Assembly (NCBI RefSeq): GCF_001274945.1
Contig: NZ_LILB01000005.1
Coordinates: forward strand, 1,284,312-1,348,311
DNA: 64,000 bases
Direction of reading: 5' to 3'
Source: Viridibacillus arvi
GTDB taxonomy: Bacteria > Bacillota > Bacilli > Bacillales_A > Planococcaceae
The position numbers and the translations under genes are program-made. The notes beneath the pieces were generated by a model. The model saw nothing but the letters and a program-made list of their open reading frames with translations, was not told the origin of the DNA and ran no database searches. This document shows, piece after piece, positions 1-8,916 of this stretch; position 1 is the first letter of the stretch, and each line of letters starts with the position of its first letter.

Positions 1-52
1 ACGATTACGAGCTTTACAAGAAGAAATCGAGAAAGGAAATCTGAAGCTATGA
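1..52 (+). CDS. C-terminal end of an upstream gene (probably YwqB-like SWIM protein), partial
   Basis: An open frame enters from the left edge and ends at a TGA at 50-52. It encodes about 16 residues ending in Glu-Lys-Gly-Asn-Leu-Lys-Leu. The stop overlaps the start of the next gene as ATGA, which implies translational coupling. In Bacillus the SNF2 helicase YwqA is preceded by YwqB, a SWIM zinc-finger protein, so that is the likely identity. Too little sequence is present to prove it. Confidence 0.5.
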   Translation, partial: RLRALQEEIEKGNLKL

Positions 53-2826
53 CAACTATTTCAAACGTGCCATCTACTTTCATGAAATCCATCACGCTTG
101 GCATTCAAACCGAGTCCAATCAGTCGTTCACGTTGCAAGCTTTTAAATCCGATGGACAACCAATGTATACACATGAATGGCTTCCTTTTCTCTTTTTCCA
201 CTACGAAGCTACTTTTTATGGTTTAACGGCTAATCATTCGGAGGAATATGTTACGTTAACACCCCTTGAAATGGTTGAATTATTTTCTGAAAAAGAGCAA
301 CATCCATTTGTTCAATATGAAGGAATCGACATGGCATCAGCGAAGTGGCTGGCTGCAGCAAATGAAGCATCTAGTTTTTGGTACTCTCCTCGCCTATGGG
401 ATTCAATTTCACTTGACGAAGAAGAAGAAAAGTTGGAGCTAAAGGTTCCATTAGATGAAACAGCTACAAATTTACTAGAAAATGCATTGATGCAAAAAAT
501 GGTGGAGGCTGGTTTACGTTTTACAGATTTACCACCATTGTTACCGTTCTTCCGAAATGGTGGATGGCCAATTACAACCAAAAATGTGCATGATGAAATT
601 TTCGTGGCTTTACGATTACGTGAACCAGAGGAATTATCTGAGGATTGGGTTTTAGAGACCGTTATTCGTGGGAAAAAAAGTGCAACTTATTGGGCACCAC
701 CTATGCGCAAGCGCGCTTTGAAAATCGAAAACGCGCTGCCTGATAAGTGGAAGCAACATGCTGACGGAATAGAAAAGCTACAAGGTCAAATGTCTAGTTT
801 ATTGCATATGCATGACTATATGGATAATGCAGATACCAGTTTATTCTTATCCTTAACTTTATCGGATGCTGATGTTAGACAGTTTTTACGTGCAGATTTT
901 ATTCGCCTACAAGCACTTGGTTTTGAAATCATTTTACCGGCTTGGTTAAAAGATATAAAAGATTCTCGTGTGAAAGTACGAGCTAGTGCTAGCACTGCTT
1001 CAAATTATAAATCAGCAGCTGGTTTACAAGAGATTCTGACCTTTAATTGGAAATTGTCCTTGAACGGGCAAGAACTAACCATGGAGCAATTTCAACAAAT
1101 GGTCAATGATAATCGTGAATTTATACGTGCTGGTACAGAATGGGTACGTGTGGATGCGGCTTGGATGCAAGAGATCCGTAAACTAATGGATAAAGCTGAA
1201 AATGAAAATTGGACCGTTCGTGATCTGCTATTCCAGGAGTTGCCTGAAGAACTTGTTGTACCAGTGGAAGAGGATGAGGATGATTCTGCGGATGATCCAT
1301 TCTTCCAATTTGAAATTCAGAAATCATTGAAGGACTATGTGAAAAAGCTACAAGATAAAAAAGGTTTGCCATCTGTGCCTGTATCAGACAAGCTACATGC
1401 TTCTTTACGTCCTTATCAGCAGGAAGGTTATGATTGGCTGACATTCATGCGTGAGCAGCAATTTGGAGCTTGTTTGGCTGATGATATGGGACTTGGCAAA
1501 ACGGTTCAGCTTATCTCATATTTATGTCATGTCTATGAAGAAGAAAAGCCACCGACTCTAATCATTTGCCCAACTTCTGTATTAGGCAACTGGCAAAAAG
1601 AACTTGAACGTTTTGCTCCTTCTTTAGAGGTTTACTTACATTATGGCGCAGGTCGTTTGAAGGAAGACTCACTAGTTAGTTATTTAAAAGAGCAATCCCC
1701 TCAAGTTGTGTTGACAACATATGGAACTGTTACACAAGATGCCGATAGCCTTGAAAAATTGAACTGGGCTTGTATTGCACTTGATGAAGCTCAAAATATA
1801 AAAAATATGCAAACAAAGCAATCTAGAGCGATTCGTAAGCTGCATGGTGAGCATCATATTGCATTAACAGGGACACCTGTTGAAAACCGCTTGTCCGAGC
1901 TATGGGCTATTTTTGATTTTATATACAAAGGTTACTTAGGAAGCATTCGTCGCTTCCAAGAAGATTATATCGCTCCAATTGAGCGTGATGATTCTGAAGC
2001 TCATAAGCAAAAATTACGTAAAAAAATCCAACCATTCCTATTACGTAGAACGAAGCAGGATCCTGCACTTATGCTGAACTTACCTGATAAGCTTGAACAG
2101 CTTGAATACTGTCCATTAACACAAGAGCAAGCTGTGCTTTACGAAAGCTTTATTCAAGAAACAATGCATAAGCTTGAAACATTAACTGGCTTTGAACGTA
2201 AAGGTTTGATTTTGAAAATGCTTAGTAAGTTAAAGCAGTTATGTAATCACCCCGCTCTGTATTTAAAAGAACCGTTTGATAATGCAGCGGATATGCTACC
2301 GCGTTCAGAAAAGTTAGACCGCCTTGTAACACTTGGCTCTGAAATTGCCAGTAATAATGAGCAATGCTTAATTTTCACTCAGTATATTGGTATGGGTCAC
2401 TTACTACAACATTGTTTCTCTGAACTTTATGATATAGACGTGCCGTTTTTAACAGGTAGTATGCCTAAGCAACAGCGCGATCATTTCGTTGAATCATTCC
2501 AAAAAGGTGAATTCCCTATTTTCATCTTGTCTTTAAAAGCAGGTGGAACCGGTCTAAATTTAACGGCAGCCAATCACGTTCTACATGCTGACCGCTGGTG
2601 GAATCCTGCAGTTGAAAACCAAGCTACAGACCGTGCATACCGTATCGGGCAAACTCAATTTGTACATGTCCATAAATTCATCACGACAGGAACTATTGAA
2701 GAGAAAATCGATACACTATTAACTGAAAAACAAGCATTATCAGAGGATCTCATCCAATCAAGTCAGTGGATTACGGAACTAAAAGACGAAGAAATCCTTG
2801 ATCTATTATCATTCAATTTTAACTAA
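49..2826 (+). CDS. ywqA: SNF2-family DEAD/DEAH-box helicase (YwqA-like)
   Basis: A 925-residue SNF2/RapA-type ATP-dependent DNA translocase. The first 450 or so residues are the non-catalytic SNF2-associated region. The helicase core follows: Walker A DDMGLGKT near residue 480, DEAQ near 577, then LTGTPVENR. The second RecA lobe has SLKAGGTGLNL and ends with DRAYRIGQ, the usual motifs V and VI. Length matches B. subtilis YwqA (about 920). The ATG overlaps the stop of the upstream gene, so the two are co-transcribed. A strong terminator follows. The physiological role of this family in Bacillus is not settled; DNA remodelling or repair is an inference. Confidence 0.93.
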   Translation: MTTISNVPSTFMKSITLGIQTESNQSFTLQAFKSDGQPMYTHEWLPFLFFHYEATFYGLTANHSEEYVTLTPLEMVELFSEKEQHPFVQYEGIDMASAKWLAAANEASSFWYSPRLWDSISLDEEEEKLELKVPLDETATNLLENALMQKMVEAGLRFTDLPPLLPFFRNGGWPITTKNVHDEIFVALRLREPEELSEDWVLETVIRGKKSATYWAPPMRKRALKIENALPDKWKQHADGIEKLQGQMSSLLHMHDYMDNADTSLFLSLTLSDADVRQFLRADFIRLQALGFEIILPAWLKDIKDSRVKVRASASTASNYKSAAGLQEILTFNWKLSLNGQELTMEQFQQMVNDNREFIRAGTEWVRVDAAWMQEIRKLMDKAENENWTVRDLLFQELPEELVVPVEEDEDDSADDPFFQFEIQKSLKDYVKKLQDKKGLPSVPVSDKLHASLRPYQQEGYDWLTFMREQQFGACLADDMGLGKTVQLISYLCHVYEEEKPPTLIICPTSVLGNWQKELERFAPSLEVYLHYGAGRLKEDSLVSYLKEQSPQVVLTTYGTVTQDADSLEKLNWACIALDEAQNIKNMQTKQSRAIRKLHGEHHIALTGTPVENRLSELWAIFDFIYKGYLGSIRRFQEDYIAPIERDDSEAHKQKLRKKIQPFLLRRTKQDPALMLNLPDKLEQLEYCPLTQEQAVLYESFIQETMHKLETLTGFERKGLILKMLSKLKQLCNHPALYLKEPFDNAADMLPRSEKLDRLVTLGSEIASNNEQCLIFTQYIGMGHLLQHCFSELYDIDVPFLTGSMPKQQRDHFVESFQKGEFPIFILSLKAGGTGLNLTAANHVLHADRWWNPAVENQATDRAYRIGQTQFVHVHKFITTGTIEEKIDTLLTEKQALSEDLIQSSQWITELKDEEILDLLSFNFN

Positions 2827-2839
2827 ATTATTATCGATA

Positions 2840-2871
2840 AAATCCGGCTATGATCATAGCCGGATTTTTTT
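2840..2871 (+). terminator. Intrinsic terminator after the SNF2 helicase gene
   Basis: A perfect 28-nt palindrome (AAATCCGGCTATGA and its complement) at 2840-2867 runs into a T tract. It begins 14 nt after the helicase stop codon. Confidence 0.9.
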
Positions 2872-3091
2872 GATCTTTCCCGTTAGATCGTATTCACATA
2901 CTATTGTTATTTCTACTTCTTGCTTCCCCTTTTTAGATAGATGAAATTTCAATGAAATGATAGATCATTACTTTTACTACTTCATCTGTGGTCGAGTCCA
3001 ATTGCTTAATCCGATGTTAATGCCATAATCTATGAAACATTTTCCTTTTAAGGTGGTAGATTATTTGGTAGTTCAATGAAGAAATTATGAG

Positions 3092-3116
3092 CCTATTGGT
3101 GCGGTCTTCCAATAGG
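3092..3116 (-). terminator. Hairpin downstream of ssbB, weak terminator candidate
   Basis: CCTATTGG (3092-3099) pairs with CCAATAGG (3109-3116), 9 nt beyond the ssbB stop. Reading the minus strand, the tail after the stem is only moderately T-rich, so it may be a weak terminator or a 3' stabiliser. The rest of 2872-3124 is AT-rich and shows no gene that I can recognise. Confidence 0.45.
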
Positions 3117-3124
3117 GATATGGA

Positions 3125-3571
3125 TTAAACAATCGGTAATTTTTCTTTTTCAGTATTAGGTAGATGGAATTCTTTTGTGAATTCTGCAGCTACAGATGCT
3201 TGTTGTGTCGTTAGACCAGCTTCTGTAGCGACTTGTTCATGTCTACCTTCCCTTTCTTTCAAAACGAGAAAACGGACGTCCTCTCCAACGACTTCCGTTA
3301 TATAGGTTCTTTTGCCATCCTCCTTTTGATAAGAGCGTGATTGTACGCGGCCACTAACCCCTATTAGTGATCCTTTGCCACAATACTTCACAACATTATC
3401 TGCCAGCCTTCCCCATGCTGTACAGAAGACGAAATCAGCTTCTATTTCTCCGTTTTGATTTCTGTAGTTTCGATTTACAGCAAGAATAAAGTTAGTTTGA
3501 ACTTTCCCTTCATGTAACTTTCGTAGTTCAGGATCCTTTGTAATCCTTCCTACTAACGAAACTTGATTCAA
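3125..3571 (-). CDS. ssbB: Single-stranded DNA-binding protein, competence-type paralogue
   Basis: The OB-fold SSB domain covers residues 1-105 (MNQVSLVGRITKDPEL start, then ADFVFCTAWGRLADN and GSLIGVSGRVQSRSY). At 148 residues it is longer than B. subtilis SsbB (113) but lacks the acidic DDDLPF tip of housekeeping SsbA, ending instead in basic and hydrophobic residues. Together with the ywpF neighbour, this points to the YwpH/SsbB paralogue that protects incoming DNA during transformation. The start codon is TTG, with a strong GGAGGTG ribosome site 5 nt upstream. Whether this strain is competent cannot be read from the window. Confidence 0.85.
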   Translation of the reverse strand: MNQVSLVGRITKDPELRKLHEGKVQTNFILAVNRNYRNQNGEIEADFVFCTAWGRLADNVVKYCGKGSLIGVSGRVQSRSYQKEDGKRTYITEVVGEDVRFLVLKEREGRHEQVATEAGLTTQQASVAAEFTKEFHLPNTEKEKLPIV

Positions 3572-3765
3572 TGTCTCACCTCCTTTTGCTTGAATATAAG
3601 TTCATCTTATTCTGGAAAGAGTATTTACGCAAAGTCTTAAAATTAGATTTCGGGCTATTTTTGATATGTATAATTAGCTTTTTAGACGTGTCAATTTAAG
3701 TTCTTTCCTGTAAACTATTGTCTTATATAGGTTCTCAATTTTAGAATGACTGTACAAAAGTTAAA

Positions 3766-3793
3766 TTTGGAACATTTAGGGATATGTTATAAT
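3766..3793 (+). promoter_or_regulatory. Sigma-A promoter candidate for ywpF
   Basis: The extended -10 TGTTATAAT ends at 3793. A poor -35 (TTTGGA, 3766-3771) lies 16 nt upstream. This would start transcription about 30 nt before the ywpF start. Confidence 0.55.
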
Positions 3794-3832
3794 AGACATA
3801 ATACATTACATAAAGGATGGTGGTTGGTTTAG

Positions 3833-4255
3833 GTGAAAACGTTTAAAATGCTCTCTTTGGAATTGTTACAGGATGATCAGTTGAAGTCATTTCCTTTAAC
3901 AGATGGCATCATTATCAATCAAGAGAATAGCCATAAATCATGGGTTTTGGAAATGTATATGGATCGTCAATATAAAGCTTTTTTTGAGCCTTATTTAGGG
4001 ACCGATGAAATATTAGAAGTGCGCGCAGTTATTTCTTATCCAGACAATGAACCAGCGGCCTTTAGGGTTGTTGTAAATGCCGTGAAGGAAATAGACAATC
4101 AAGTTTCCGTATTACTGAAAGGAACACTTAAAACGGTACGTCGTCAATATGCGGAGCTACTACTGGATAAGCTAATTGATGAAGGTCTTGAAGGTGATGC
4201 ACTTTTAAGCCAATTTAAAACAGATATGAAAAAAAGACCACGAATAAAACCATAA
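3833..4255 (+). CDS. ywpF: YwpF-like family protein
   Basis: A 140-residue soluble protein with no membrane segment. It resembles the YwpF family found next to ssbB in Bacillaceae: MKTFKMLSLELLQ at the N-terminus, a central beta-rich part with EVRAVISYPDNEPAAF, and a basic C-terminus (KKRPRIKP). The first codon is GTG at 3833, with AAGGATGG about 12 nt upstream. An ATG five codons later is an alternative start. It is divergent from ssbB and convergent with the next lipoprotein gene. Molecular function is unknown. Confidence 0.75.
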   Translation: MKTFKMLSLELLQDDQLKSFPLTDGIIINQENSHKSWVLEMYMDRQYKAFFEPYLGTDEILEVRAVISYPDNEPAAFRVVVNAVKEIDNQVSVLLKGTLKTVRRQYAELLLDKLIDEGLEGDALLSQFKTDMKKRPRIKP

Positions 4256-4263
4256 GAAACGAT

Positions 4264-4300
4264 AAAAACTCGGCATATTTATACTATGCCGAGTTTTTTG
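4264..4300. terminator. Bidirectional terminator between ywpF and the lipoprotein gene
   Basis: AAAAACTCGGCATA (4264-4277) pairs with TATGCCGAGTTTTT (4285-4298). There is an A tract on one side and a T tract on the other. It lies between two convergent genes, so it can serve both strands. Confidence 0.9.
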
Positions 4301-4310
4301 CTAATCTGTA

Positions 4311-4616
4311 TTATTTATTGTCTCTATGATCTCTATTAAGATCATCCTCGACGATTTCATCATTTGGTGTTACGTTTTCGTCTATGATTTTCTCATCTGT
4401 TGTCTTCTCGTCTATGACTTTATTTTCACCTGGTACCGTTTCATTCACACGTTCATCATGAACATCTGGCGTAACGTTTTCCACTCCTCTATTAACATCA
4501 TCCTCGACACGCTCCATTGGCGTTTCGTTTTTTAGAGGCTCGTTTGCTTTATTATTATTACAACCAACGAGTAAAAGTGAACCAAGCAATAGTACTGCTG
4601 CAGGTTTAATCCACAT
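4311..4616 (-). CDS. Small acidic lipoprotein, function unknown
   Basis: A 101-residue secreted lipoprotein. The signal peptide ends in the lipobox LVGC, and the mature chain begins CNNNKANEP. The rest is hydrophilic and acidic with imperfect repeats of the type VEDDVNR, VTPDV, VTPNDEIVEDDLNR. The ATG at 4616 is preferred because GGAGGG lies 8 nt upstream; a longer frame starting 13 codons earlier would put that site inside the gene. Anchoring at the outer face of the membrane is predicted from the lipobox. No family was recognised; spore or envelope lipoproteins of Bacillus are the nearest analogy. Confidence 0.75.
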   Translation of the reverse strand: MWIKPAAVLLLGSLLLVGCNNNKANEPLKNETPMERVEDDVNRGVENVTPDVHDERVNETVPGENKVIDEKTTDEKIIDENVTPNDEIVEDDLNRDHRDNK

Positions 4617-4731
4617 AAAAAAGTTCCCTCCTTTCTGCATTGTCATATCCATCACACACTATACGTGCGATATAACATATCTTGCCCCGAAAGAAGGAAA
4701 CTATCCTAAAAAAAATGATTTGAATTTTATT

Positions 4732-5169
4732 TTATACTTTTTGAACTGGTCCAATTGCAAATAAAATGTCTGCTTCGCAAACTAGCTCACCGTCAACTGT
4801 TGCTTTAGCATGTCCCTTACCCATCACACCACGTAATTTAGTAAATTCTACTTCTAAACGAAGTTGATCACCAGGAATTACTTGACGTTTAAAACGCGCA
4901 TTATCAATTCCTGTTAAGAAAGCTAATCGCCCTTTGAACTCTTCAGACTTCAATAGCGCGACTCCACCAACTTGTGCAAGTGCTTCGATAATCAAAACAC
5001 CTGGCATCACAGGATACCCTGGGAAATGTCCATTGAAAAATTGCTCATTAATTGAAACGTTTTTTAAACCTACTGCTCTTTTTCCTTCTTCTAGTTCAAG
5101 AATACGGTCTACAAGTAAAAAGGGATAACGATGAGGTAAAATCGCTTGAATTTGATCTGCAGTTAACAT
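4732..5169 (-). CDS. fabZ: 3-hydroxyacyl-[ACP] dehydratase FabZ
   Basis: Hot-dog-fold dehydratase of type II fatty acid synthesis, converting 3-hydroxyacyl-ACP to trans-2-enoyl-ACP. The 145 residues contain the family signature [21 protein letters not shown], with the catalytic His in HFPG and Glu in IEALAQ. Length is normal. An AGGAGG ribosome site precedes the ATG. It lies downstream of the flagellar genes flhO and flhP, as in B. subtilis. Confidence 0.96.
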   Translation of the reverse strand: MLTADQIQAILPHRYPFLLVDRILELEEGKRAVGLKNVSINEQFFNGHFPGYPVMPGVLIIEALAQVGGVALLKSEEFKGRLAFLTGIDNARFKRQVIPGDQLRLEVEFTKLRGVMGKGHAKATVDGELVCEADILFAIGPVQKV

Positions 5170-5209
5170 TTTAGTCCTCCTAATATGAAAGGTTCTGTAG
5201 AAATAATGA

Positions 5210-5509
5210 TTATTTGTCCACTACGCCGTTCATAATATCAAATATATGGCGCCACGTAGAGACTTTCAGTGTATCTAATGCATCGCCTTCACCAATAACA
5301 CTATAACCAATCATAGCACCTGACACAGCTGCTATGACAAGCAAAATGAGTACGACAAGGATGCGCATCCCGATTGGGAACAGTCGTAAATTTGACCACC
5401 ATTTCATATTAACTTCTTCTTTAACCTCTCTCTCGATTTTTGCTTCTTTACGAGTCATTGGCTTTGAAGTATTAGGCTCAGTCACGTTTTTTTTCAAATT
5501 GTTTGTCAT
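5210..5509 (-). CDS. Small membrane protein of the EpuA family (named RNA polymerase beta-like)
   Basis: A 99-residue protein with a charged N-terminal half and one membrane segment ([24 protein letters not shown], around residues 50-73). The short C-terminal tail is [16 protein letters not shown]. The core [15 protein letters not shown] and the GEGD...TW.HI.D pattern match the EpuA family, often labelled DNA-directed RNA polymerase subunit beta although it is a small membrane protein. It sits between flhP and fabZ with short gaps. The biochemical role is not established. Confidence 0.75.
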   Translation of the reverse strand: MTNNLKKNVTEPNTSKPMTRKEAKIEREVKEEVNMKWWSNLRLFPIGMRILVVLILLVIAAVSGAMIGYSVIGEGDALDTLKVSTWRHIFDIMNGVVDK

Positions 5510-5539
5510 AACTTGTTTTTCTCCTCTGTTCAGATTGCT

Positions 5540-6379
5540 TTATCGAATGCCGTTAACAAGACCTAACATTTGATCTGATAAAGTAATCGTTCTAGCATTA
5601 AATTGATAAGATCTTTGCGTATTAATAAGCTCAGTCATTTCTTTAGACGTATCAACGTTCGACATTTCTAAAGAACCATTTTGTAAACCAATCTCAGCTC
5701 GGTCTGCACCTTGTAAATTTCGTAGGACTTCAGCTTCTGTCACACCTAATTCATTTAAGTTTGTAGGAAGACCGATGTATGTACCCGAAATATGTTCCAT
5801 TAGTTGGGGACGTTGAAGCTCTGTAACAGCAAGTTCTACTGTACGTTGTGAACCGTCATCAAAAGTAATATTCAGCTCACCATTGTCTTTCATACCAAAT
5901 CCCTTTACGTTTTCAGGGAAAATAATTGGATTCCCATCAGCCCCAGCGACTGGGTAGCCATCTGCATTTACTAGCATGGCATTGTTATAATCATCGGTTG
6001 ATATATATAAATCCCCTTGACGAGTATAGACTGTACGGTCACCATTTTCACCATCTGGCATGATGATGTTCAAGTATTGCTTCGGCTTCGTGAATGAAAA
6101 GTCGAGAGAACGTTCTGTCGATTGAATACTCCCCTGCTTCCAAACGGTTTGTGCTTGGGCCAGTTGTGCCCCAACACCAATGCGAATGCCTATTGGAGAT
6201 TGGCGCTCTGTCTTGTCAGACTTGTCATTGTTAAATTGTTGATATAATAGTTCGCCAAACTTAGCTTCCTTAGCTTTGAAACCATGCGTATTACTATTCG
6301 CTAGGTTATTGCCAATTGTATCAAGCTGTTGTTGCAATTGAGTCATCGTGTTGGAAGCGGAAATCATTGTACGTAGCAT
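5540..6379 (-). CDS. flhP: Flagellar hook-basal body protein FlhP
   Basis: A 279-residue flagellar rod/hook family protein. The N-terminal rod motif is MLRTMISASNTMTQLQQQLDTI followed by NLANSNTHGFKA. The C-terminus has the other family signature (NVDTSKEMTELINTQRSYQFNA). The protein follows flhO by 39 nt in the same direction, so the two form an operon downstream of mbl. It is a predicted distal rod component, exported by the flagellar type III system. Only one structural pair is present here; the main flagellar operon must lie elsewhere. Confidence 0.9.
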   Translation of the reverse strand: MLRTMISASNTMTQLQQQLDTIGNNLANSNTHGFKAKEAKFGELLYQQFNNDKSDKTERQSPIGIRIGVGAQLAQAQTVWKQGSIQSTERSLDFSFTKPKQYLNIIMPDGENGDRTVYTRQGDLYISTDDYNNAMLVNADGYPVAGADGNPIIFPENVKGFGMKDNGELNITFDDGSQRTVELAVTELQRPQLMEHISGTYIGLPTNLNELGVTEAEVLRNLQGADRAEIGLQNGSLEMSNVDTSKEMTELINTQRSYQFNARTITLSDQMLGLVNGIR

Positions 6380-6418
6380 ATCATAGCCCTCCTATGTATT
6401 TCAAAAATACTGTTTCTG

Positions 6419-7258
6419 TTACACTTTTCCAATTTCGTTAACGGCTTTGTCCATACTACGATCATAGGCCTGTAATACCTTTTGATTTGCTTCGAATGCA
6501 CGGTAAGCTGTCAGCATTTCTGTCATCGTTTTACTAGCATCAACATTTGAGCGTTCAATATAACCTTGTTTTAAATTAAAGCTAACGCCATTTACTGTGT
6601 ATGCAGATGGTAAATCTTCACCGTTGTATGTACGATATAGTCCGTTATCTTGCTTTTGAAGTGTATCTGGCTGTGCTGCGTATGATACGCCGATACGTGC
6701 TACTTCTTGCTCTCCAGCGCCGATAATACGACCGTCATCCATAATTTGATAATCATCATTTTGCAACTGTATACGCTGACCTCTATCCGATAAAACATAA
6801 AGACCTTGTGCGTTTGTTAAGTAGCCTTGTGGATCTAAAGTGAAATTACCGTTACGTGTATACGTTTCGCCTTCTGTAGGATGCTCTAACCGGAAGAATA
6901 TTGCACCTTTAGCGCCTGTTTCTGCATCTGTCGGTAATTGGTTATCAACTAAAGCAACATCAGTAGTTAAATCAGTGGCTGTTATTTGACCTTGTGAATA
7001 GTCTGGTAATGTTTCTTGCATATATACGCCTGCATTTAATGCACCAATCTGATTATTGGCTGTTGTATTTAGTCCACTCTCTAAATTCGTACCTGACTTC
7101 GTCATACGCGACATAAGCATATCTGGGAAAGAACGAATTGTAGATTGGTCTGCTTTATAACCTGGTGTGTTGGCATTGGTAATATTATTTGACAGTAATT
7201 CAGTACGTCGCTGTTGCGCAATCATTCCTGTAGCTACTGTATAAAACCCACGAAACAT
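6419..7258 (-). CDS. flhO: Flagellar hook-basal body protein FlhO
   Basis: Paralogue of FlhP, 279 residues. It begins MFRGFYTVATGMIAQQRR and is followed by LLSNNITNANTPGYKADQ, the flagellar rod signature. It closes with SNVDASKTMTEMLTAYRAFEANQKV, the C-terminal signature. The ATG at 7258 is chosen over a GTG three codons upstream because AAAGGGTGA lies at proper spacing only for the ATG. It lies directly downstream of mbl, as in B. subtilis. Predicted part of the rod that links hook and basal body. Confidence 0.9.
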   Translation of the reverse strand: MFRGFYTVATGMIAQQRRTELLSNNITNANTPGYKADQSTIRSFPDMLMSRMTKSGTNLESGLNTTANNQIGALNAGVYMQETLPDYSQGQITATDLTTDVALVDNQLPTDAETGAKGAIFFRLEHPTEGETYTRNGNFTLDPQGYLTNAQGLYVLSDRGQRIQLQNDDYQIMDDGRIIGAGEQEVARIGVSYAAQPDTLQKQDNGLYRTYNGEDLPSAYTVNGVSFNLKQGYIERSNVDASKTMTEMLTAYRAFEANQKVLQAYDRSMDKAVNEIGKV

Positions 7259-7327
7259 TGCAATCACCCTTTCATCAATAAATTAAAGTATATGCGATTT
7301 CTATACTTTCTTTATTTCGGCTACAAA

Positions 7328-8323
7328 TCAAATATGTTTTGATACTTTGTCCATATTGTCGAGCATAATGCCTGTTCCTTCAGCAACACAGTTCATAGGA
7401 TTCTCTGCAGAGAGTACTGGTACTTTCAATTCGTCCGTTAATAATTGGTCAAGACCGTGCAATAATGCTCCACCACCAGTAATCATAATACCGCGGTCAA
7501 TAATATCTGCTGATAGTTCAGGGGGTGTTTTTTCTAATACATTTTTAGCTGCTTGTACAATCATTGAAATCGATTCACGTAAAGACTTTTCAATTTCAGC
7601 AGAACCAATTGTAATTGTTCTTGGTAAACCTGTTACCATGTCTCGTCCTCGAATGTCCATCTCATCTTCTCGACTACCAGCATAAACTGTACCGATCGTC
7701 ATTTTGATTGATTCGGCTGTACGTTCCCCAATTAGTAACTTATACTCTTTTTTAATATATTGTAAGATATCATTATCGAATACATCTCCTGCAACCTTAA
7801 TGGATTCAGAAGTAACGATATCCCCCATTGATAGCACAGCAACATCTGTAGTGCCTCCACCAATATCAACAACCATATTCCCACTTGGTTGGAAAATATC
7901 CATCCCAGCTCCGATAGCAGCTACTTTTGGCTCTTCTTCTAAGAAGACATTACGACCACCAGATTTCTCTGCTGCTTCACGAATAGCCTTTTGTTCTACA
8001 CTTGTAATATTAGTTGGACAACAAACTAAAATACGAGGCTTTGAGAGAAATCCTTTAACATCTAATTTACTTATAAAATGTCTTAACATCGCTTCGGTAA
8101 TATCAAAATCAGCAATTACACCGTCTTTTAATGGTCGGATCGCAATAATATTGCCTGGTGTTCTCCCTACCATCTTACGTGCTTCTTCCCCAACAGCAAG
8201 TACTCTGTTTGTATTTTTATCTATCGCTACAACCGATGGTTCATTTAAAACGATCCCTTTACCTTTAACATGGATTAATACATTAGCAGTTCCTAAATCA
8301 ATCCCAATATCCTTAGAAAACAT
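7328..8323 (-). CDS. mbl: MreB-family rod-shape protein Mbl
   Basis: Actin-like cytoskeletal ATPase that guides elongasome-driven wall synthesis. The 331 residues include the phosphate-1 loop DIGIDLGTANVLI at residues 5-17 and phosphate-2 DIGGGTTDVAVLS near 160. The adenosine motif GGGALLHGLDQ lies near 286. The identity as Mbl rather than MreB rests mainly on context (spoIIID upstream, flhO downstream). The start MFSKDIG at 8323 is supported by AGGAAGGGGA 7 nt upstream; a longer frame adds seven residues that are not conserved. Confidence 0.92.
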   Translation of the reverse strand: MFSKDIGIDLGTANVLIHVKGKGIVLNEPSVVAIDKNTNRVLAVGEEARKMVGRTPGNIIAIRPLKDGVIADFDITEAMLRHFISKLDVKGFLSKPRILVCCPTNITSVEQKAIREAAEKSGGRNVFLEEEPKVAAIGAGMDIFQPSGNMVVDIGGGTTDVAVLSMGDIVTSESIKVAGDVFDNDILQYIKKEYKLLIGERTAESIKMTIGTVYAGSREDEMDIRGRDMVTGLPRTITIGSAEIEKSLRESISMIVQAAKNVLEKTPPELSADIIDRGIMITGGGALLHGLDQLLTDELKVPVLSAENPMNCVAEGTGIMLDNMDKVSKHI

Positions 8324-8506
8324 GGAACTTTCCCCTTCCTTCACATAACAGCATTTATCGTACGATTTATATATGTAATTATCTAGAATATTTTATCATA
8401 TCAAGGGGGAAATTACATCTACATATTTTATGGGGATAGCTTATTTGAACGGCTTTTTAAAGGATTTCTTTCAATCTAGATTCGCTTTTTCATTCCCTAA
8501 TAACGT

Positions 8507-8540
8507 AAAAAGACATCGAAGCATATTGCCTACTTCGATG
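8507..8540 (-). terminator. Terminator overlapping the end of spoIIID
   Basis: On the minus strand, CATCGAAG (8533-8540) pairs with CTTCGATG (8514-8521) and is followed by TTTTT at 8507-8511. The upstream arm lies inside the last codons of spoIIID, before its stop at 8530. Terminator arm and coding sequence therefore overlap. Confidence 0.7.
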
Positions 8541-8805
8541 CCTTCTCCATAGTCGATTGTCGGGCTAACCATTTTTTCCTTGTAGCCTCTCCACCTCGTA
8601 TGTGACGTACCGATTTATGGTACGCCAGAATTTCACTAACTTCCTTGGCCAACTCTTCATTTACTTCATTGAGACGTTCTGTTAAGTCTTTATGAATAGT
8701 GCTTTTTGAATAGCCTGTAATTTGTGCCATCGCTCTTACGGTTTGCCTCGTTTCTTTCAACATAAACCCAAGTTTCAAACAGCGGTTGCGAATATGTTCG
8801 TGCAC
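8530..8805 (-). CDS. spoIIID: Sporulation transcriptional regulator SpoIIID
   Basis: A 91-residue mother-cell transcription factor that reshapes sigma-E-dependent expression. The helix-turn-helix is TVRAMAQITGYSKSTIHKDL around residues 22-41. The diagnostic SpoIIID tail YHKSVRHIRGGEATRKKW follows. The start is GTG at 8805, with AAGGAAG upstream; an overlapping ATG is out of frame. Gene and downstream mbl are in the conserved order. About 110 nt separate it from spoIIQ. Confidence 0.95.
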   Translation of the reverse strand: MHEHIRNRCLKLGFMLKETRQTVRAMAQITGYSKSTIHKDLTERLNEVNEELAKEVSEILAYHKSVRHIRGGEATRKKWLARQSTMEKASK

Positions 8806-8916
8806 ATTCTCTTCCTTTCCACAATGTACGAACGTTTCTTAAACTTATGTTTGCTTGGAGCTTTTAAGAACTAAGCATTCCTTATTTCGTTGATAAATGA
8901 CATTATTCAGCTAAAT

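Noticed and set aside
3639-3650. Possible ComK AT-box upstream of ssbB
   Set aside because: Only one imperfect box (AAAA-5-TTT) could be seen; a functional K-box needs two.
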